From Phymatolithon calcareum (Eukaryota > Rhodophyta > Florideophyceae > Hapalidiales), in the NCBI GenBank assembly GCA_977006965.1, contig OZ345357.1, positions 2,728,001 to 2,792,000 of the forward strand: a stretch of DNA of 64,000 bases. Reading direction: 5' to 3'. Positions 62,218 to 64,000 of the stretch are shown in pieces. Numbering within the stretch: position 1 is the first letter of the stretch; the number at the start of each line of letters is the position of its first letter. Made by a program: the position numbers and the translations under genes. Below the pieces are notes generated by a model, which was not told where the DNA came from, made no database searches, and saw only the letters and a list, made by a program, of their open reading frames with translations.

Positions 62218-63048
62218 GTGGAGATGATACAAGAAGGGAAAACTGCCTGTGAAAGCCTGCTGTGTGCTGAAGAGAACGGATCGCCTACTGAAAGTGCATC
62301 AACTGCACCTCTGAGTATGGCTGATCATTTGATTAAGAAACGCAAGAAATCTACAGAGGTTCAATCGCGGTACATGGGATGTGATTTTATAGTGGGATCT
62401 ATTGCCGAGGTTGAACGTTTATCGTCTATCGCCAAAAACAGTTTGACTGACAATCGCAAAGACACGACGCCTTGCTATGCCACGTGGCCATTCAAGATCA
62501 TGCTCTCAGCTATATCCAATCTTCCCATTGCGTCTATTGTTTCTTTCTATCCGTTCTTCTTGTGCTGACATTCTTTTTCTTGCTACGGAATCAACTACTT
62601 CACAATTCAGCTGCTATTCAGAGCTGTTACAGTAATGTGGATGCAGAGACTCAATTCCGTATCCTGGGTACCATTCCTCTTGGCATTACGCAAGCTCATG
62701 TACCCATTCCGGGTAACATTCCATTTGGCACCCAGAGACTCATGTCCCCTGCATGTTACTCTTGCACATTGCGTAGTATTTTTCTTTCTAGTCTCTTATA
62801 TAAGGAGCCAAATTTCTGCACCCTGCAATAAAGGACTCAAGGGAGTCCACTGTTTCACACTTGCTTCACACCACCTGCTGTGCATACTGCCCAATACGCC
62901 TATCGTTTTTGAGTCCATAATCTTTCTCAAAGTGAATCAGGCATATTGGAACGGTCAGTCTGTCAAATTGGCTATGGCAAAGACGAAATCTGATAGAGTC
63001 CATCAAGTGCTGCAGGAAGATGAAGAGCACGCTGATCTCGAGGCTTAG
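62218..63048 (+). pseudogene. hAT transposase C-terminal fragment split by an insertion
   Basis: The first part (62218-62472) encodes MADHLIKKRKKSTEVQSRYM and VGSIAEVERLSSIAKNSLTD; the second (62896-63048) continues with VFESIIFLKVNQAYWNGQSV and ends QEDEEHADLEA. Together they are the hAT dimerisation domain, as in copy 1, where the two parts are contiguous. The intervening 423 bp has no match in copy 1. No DDE catalytic core is present. Confidence 0.8.
62473..62895. mobile_element. 423-bp LTR-like insertion inside hAT copy 2
   Basis: Comparison with copy 1 shows an uninterrupted site there; here ACGCCT (62467-62472) is repeated at 62896-62901 around a 423-bp insert that begins TGCTATGCC. 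The insert contains a TATATAAG (about 62797) and a downstream AATAAA (about 62827), the promoter and poly(A) arrangement of an LTR, and no coding frame of note. A solo LTR is the best explanation, although its end (CCCAAT) is not the usual CA. Confidence 0.55.
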
Positions 63049-63215
63049 TAGTACAGATATTGTTTCTCTTGTTGTAGGATCGCTTCTTATTGCTGTTGTT
63101 ATTGCCAGGCGTAGCTCGATTGCAATAAAATTTCGTTACAAGAAAGTGGACCGGTAAAACTGATCTATTGCCGAGCGAAGACCAATCTGTAACAGTGAAA
63201 TTGGTGCCACCCCTG

Positions 63216-64000
63216 TACAGGAGCAGTGATCGACTCAGGGACATAATATGTCCCCGAGTAGATCACTGCTCCTATACCCGTCTCAGAAAAGGTTTGTAAT
63301 CTGATTTCCGGTATATACTCAGACCGTTGGAGCTGTGGGATTCGGTGCAATTGATCATCATCATTGTCGACCCCTGGAAATCACAAGATTGCCAATCTGG
63401 TGAAAGCGGAGATTAATTTCGCGCTGGAACAAGACGTTATAGTAGGCAATGTCTCGAGACTGACGTCCAAGACAGCAACGACCCATCCTACGAAGCTTTA
63501 CTGGATGACCCTATGGGTGTTACCACGCCAAAGCGAGTCGTATGTAATGGCTCTCTAAACGCAAACTTAACGAATGATGTCAAAAACTTTTATCGCTTTT
63601 GACATGAACACGTGGTTATGACTTTAAGGGCATCCCAAAGTACCACTAGTACCGTTGCTCGCTTGGTTGTGATTGGAGAAGAACAGCACCAGTTGGTGGC
63701 ATCCTCTTCTCGAGGTCAGGATAAAGACTGTTGAGGAAATCTCTCTTTTTCGTGTTTGGTAATGCCCAGTTCGGTTTTTTGGCCCAGTGTAAGATGCCCT
63801 CGAGAGAAGCATTTGCTTGTAGGACGACTCCAGTAAGCCCCAGTGTATTCATCTTTTGCGGAAACTTTCCCCAAGGAGACAGTTGTTTCCGTTTGTGGAC
63901 GGGGACTTGCGAAATTGTGCAGAGGGAGTGTGCTTTGAGCTATATATATATATATAGCTAGATAAGCGAAGCTAGCTCTGATGACACGCACGGTTTAACA
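63216..64000. other. Right-edge region with unassigned open frames
   Basis: After the hairpin remnant, one plus frame is open from 63417 to a TGA at 63600-63602 (LETDVQDSNDPSYEALLDDP inside), without a start. A minus frame at 63646-63852 encodes a 68-residue peptide (MNTLGLTGVVLQANASLEGI, then KRMPPTGAVLLQSQPSEQRY). Both look protein-like but match nothing I know; mobile-element remnants or exons of a gene beyond the edge are possible. An (AT)n tract lies at 63941-63957. Confidence 0.3.

Larger units (their letters stand above)
61918..63215 (+). mobile_element. hAT-type transposon relic, copy 2 (1298 bp, with nested insertion)
   Basis: It starts CAGGGGTGGCACCAATT and ends AATTGGTGCCACCCCTG with the 17-bp repeat almost exact, and is flanked by perfect 8-bp duplications (TACAGGAG). 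Both are hAT hallmarks. The left subterminal zone (61930-62045) carries repeated TTACTGCA/TATTGCA words, probable transposase-binding sites. An internal inverted repeat (GTGGCACTGTAAGG and complement, 62083-62131) is shared with copy 1. The transposase fragment on the plus strand is split by a 423-bp insertion at 62473-62895. The intact duplications and longer matching ends suggest a younger insertion than copy 1. Confidence 0.9.
61893..63293. repeat. ~95-bp hairpin element interrupted by hAT copy 2
   Basis: With the hAT element and one copy of its target duplication removed, 61893-61917 joined to 63224-63293 forms a hairpin. The left arm reads AACTTTTCCGAGACGGGTAC and the right arm ends with the complementary GTCTCAGAAAAGGTT; arms are about 45 nt with a few mismatches around an ATAAT centre. 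The hairpin therefore existed before the hAT insertion. Confidence 0.8.

Noticed and set aside
1-64000. tRNA and rRNA genes
   Set aside because: I looked for the B-box pattern GGTTCGANTCC on both strands and for 5S-like stretches; none fitted a cloverleaf. Weak or intron-containing tRNAs could be missed by eye.

Overview
The window is nuclear DNA of a eukaryote, most likely a red alga of the florideophyte (Chondrus-like) type; this is inferred, since no marker gene names a species. The support is indirect: genes are compact with no or few short introns (75-210 bp, GT-AG); the threonine deaminase and a DnaJ-type zinc-finger protein carry leaders resembling organelle-targeting peptides; the gene set mixes plant/algal families (SOS1-type antiporter, LURP-one-related protein, RHD3/Sey1) with pan-eukaryotic ER genes; and genes sit in tight groups separated by repeat-rich DNA.

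Layout. 0-9 kb: a RING-finger protein fused to a degenerate Rho-like domain (cut by the left edge), an RHD3/Sey1-like GTPase without a normal P-loop, a Gfo/Idh/MocA oxidoreductase, a small unknown gene and a class 3 lipase, all on the minus strand. 10-28.5 kb: threonine deaminase with a tiny last exon, a DnaJ-type zinc-finger protein, a decayed LINE, a LURP-one-related protein, a four-repeat Myb protein and a 1314-residue SOS1-type Na+/H+ antiporter. 28.5-38.3 kb: no intact gene; it holds a LINE 3' end and two hAT-type transposon relics. 38.3-42.3 kb: an unknown internally repetitive protein, a possible three-exon secreted protein, a small basic protein and a three-exon homologue of the secreted factor MYDGF. 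42.3-47.6 kb: gene-free DNA rich in TACTGTAC-like motifs and microsatellites. 47.6-58.5 kb: a dense cluster with a C2H2 factor, TFIIIC subunit 5, a CaMK-type kinase, Derlin, a coiled-coil protein, BAP31 and a WBP2-like GRAM protein. 58.5-64 kb: repeat DNA with a third hAT relic, itself nested inside a hairpin element and carrying an LTR-like insertion.

Functional themes: ER shape, membrane traffic and quality control (RHD3/Sey1-like, Derlin, BAP31, MYDGF-like secreted protein), Pol III transcription (TFIIIC5, possibly the four-repeat Myb, which resembles the SNAPc large subunit in repeat number), salt homeostasis (SOS1) and branched-chain amino acid synthesis (threonine deaminase). There are no operons; neighbours are often divergent or convergent with gaps of 200-600 bp.

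Most unusual features: the RING plus Rho-like pseudo-GTPase fusion next to a second gene with a degenerate GTPase site; perfect or near-perfect short palindromes scattered through the intergenic DNA; and hAT elements with readable 8-bp target duplications, one showing three successive insertion layers. Five genes were resolved by splicing that a plain open-reading-frame scan misses or truncates (threonine deaminase, MYDGF, BAP31, WBP2-like, and less surely a secreted protein).
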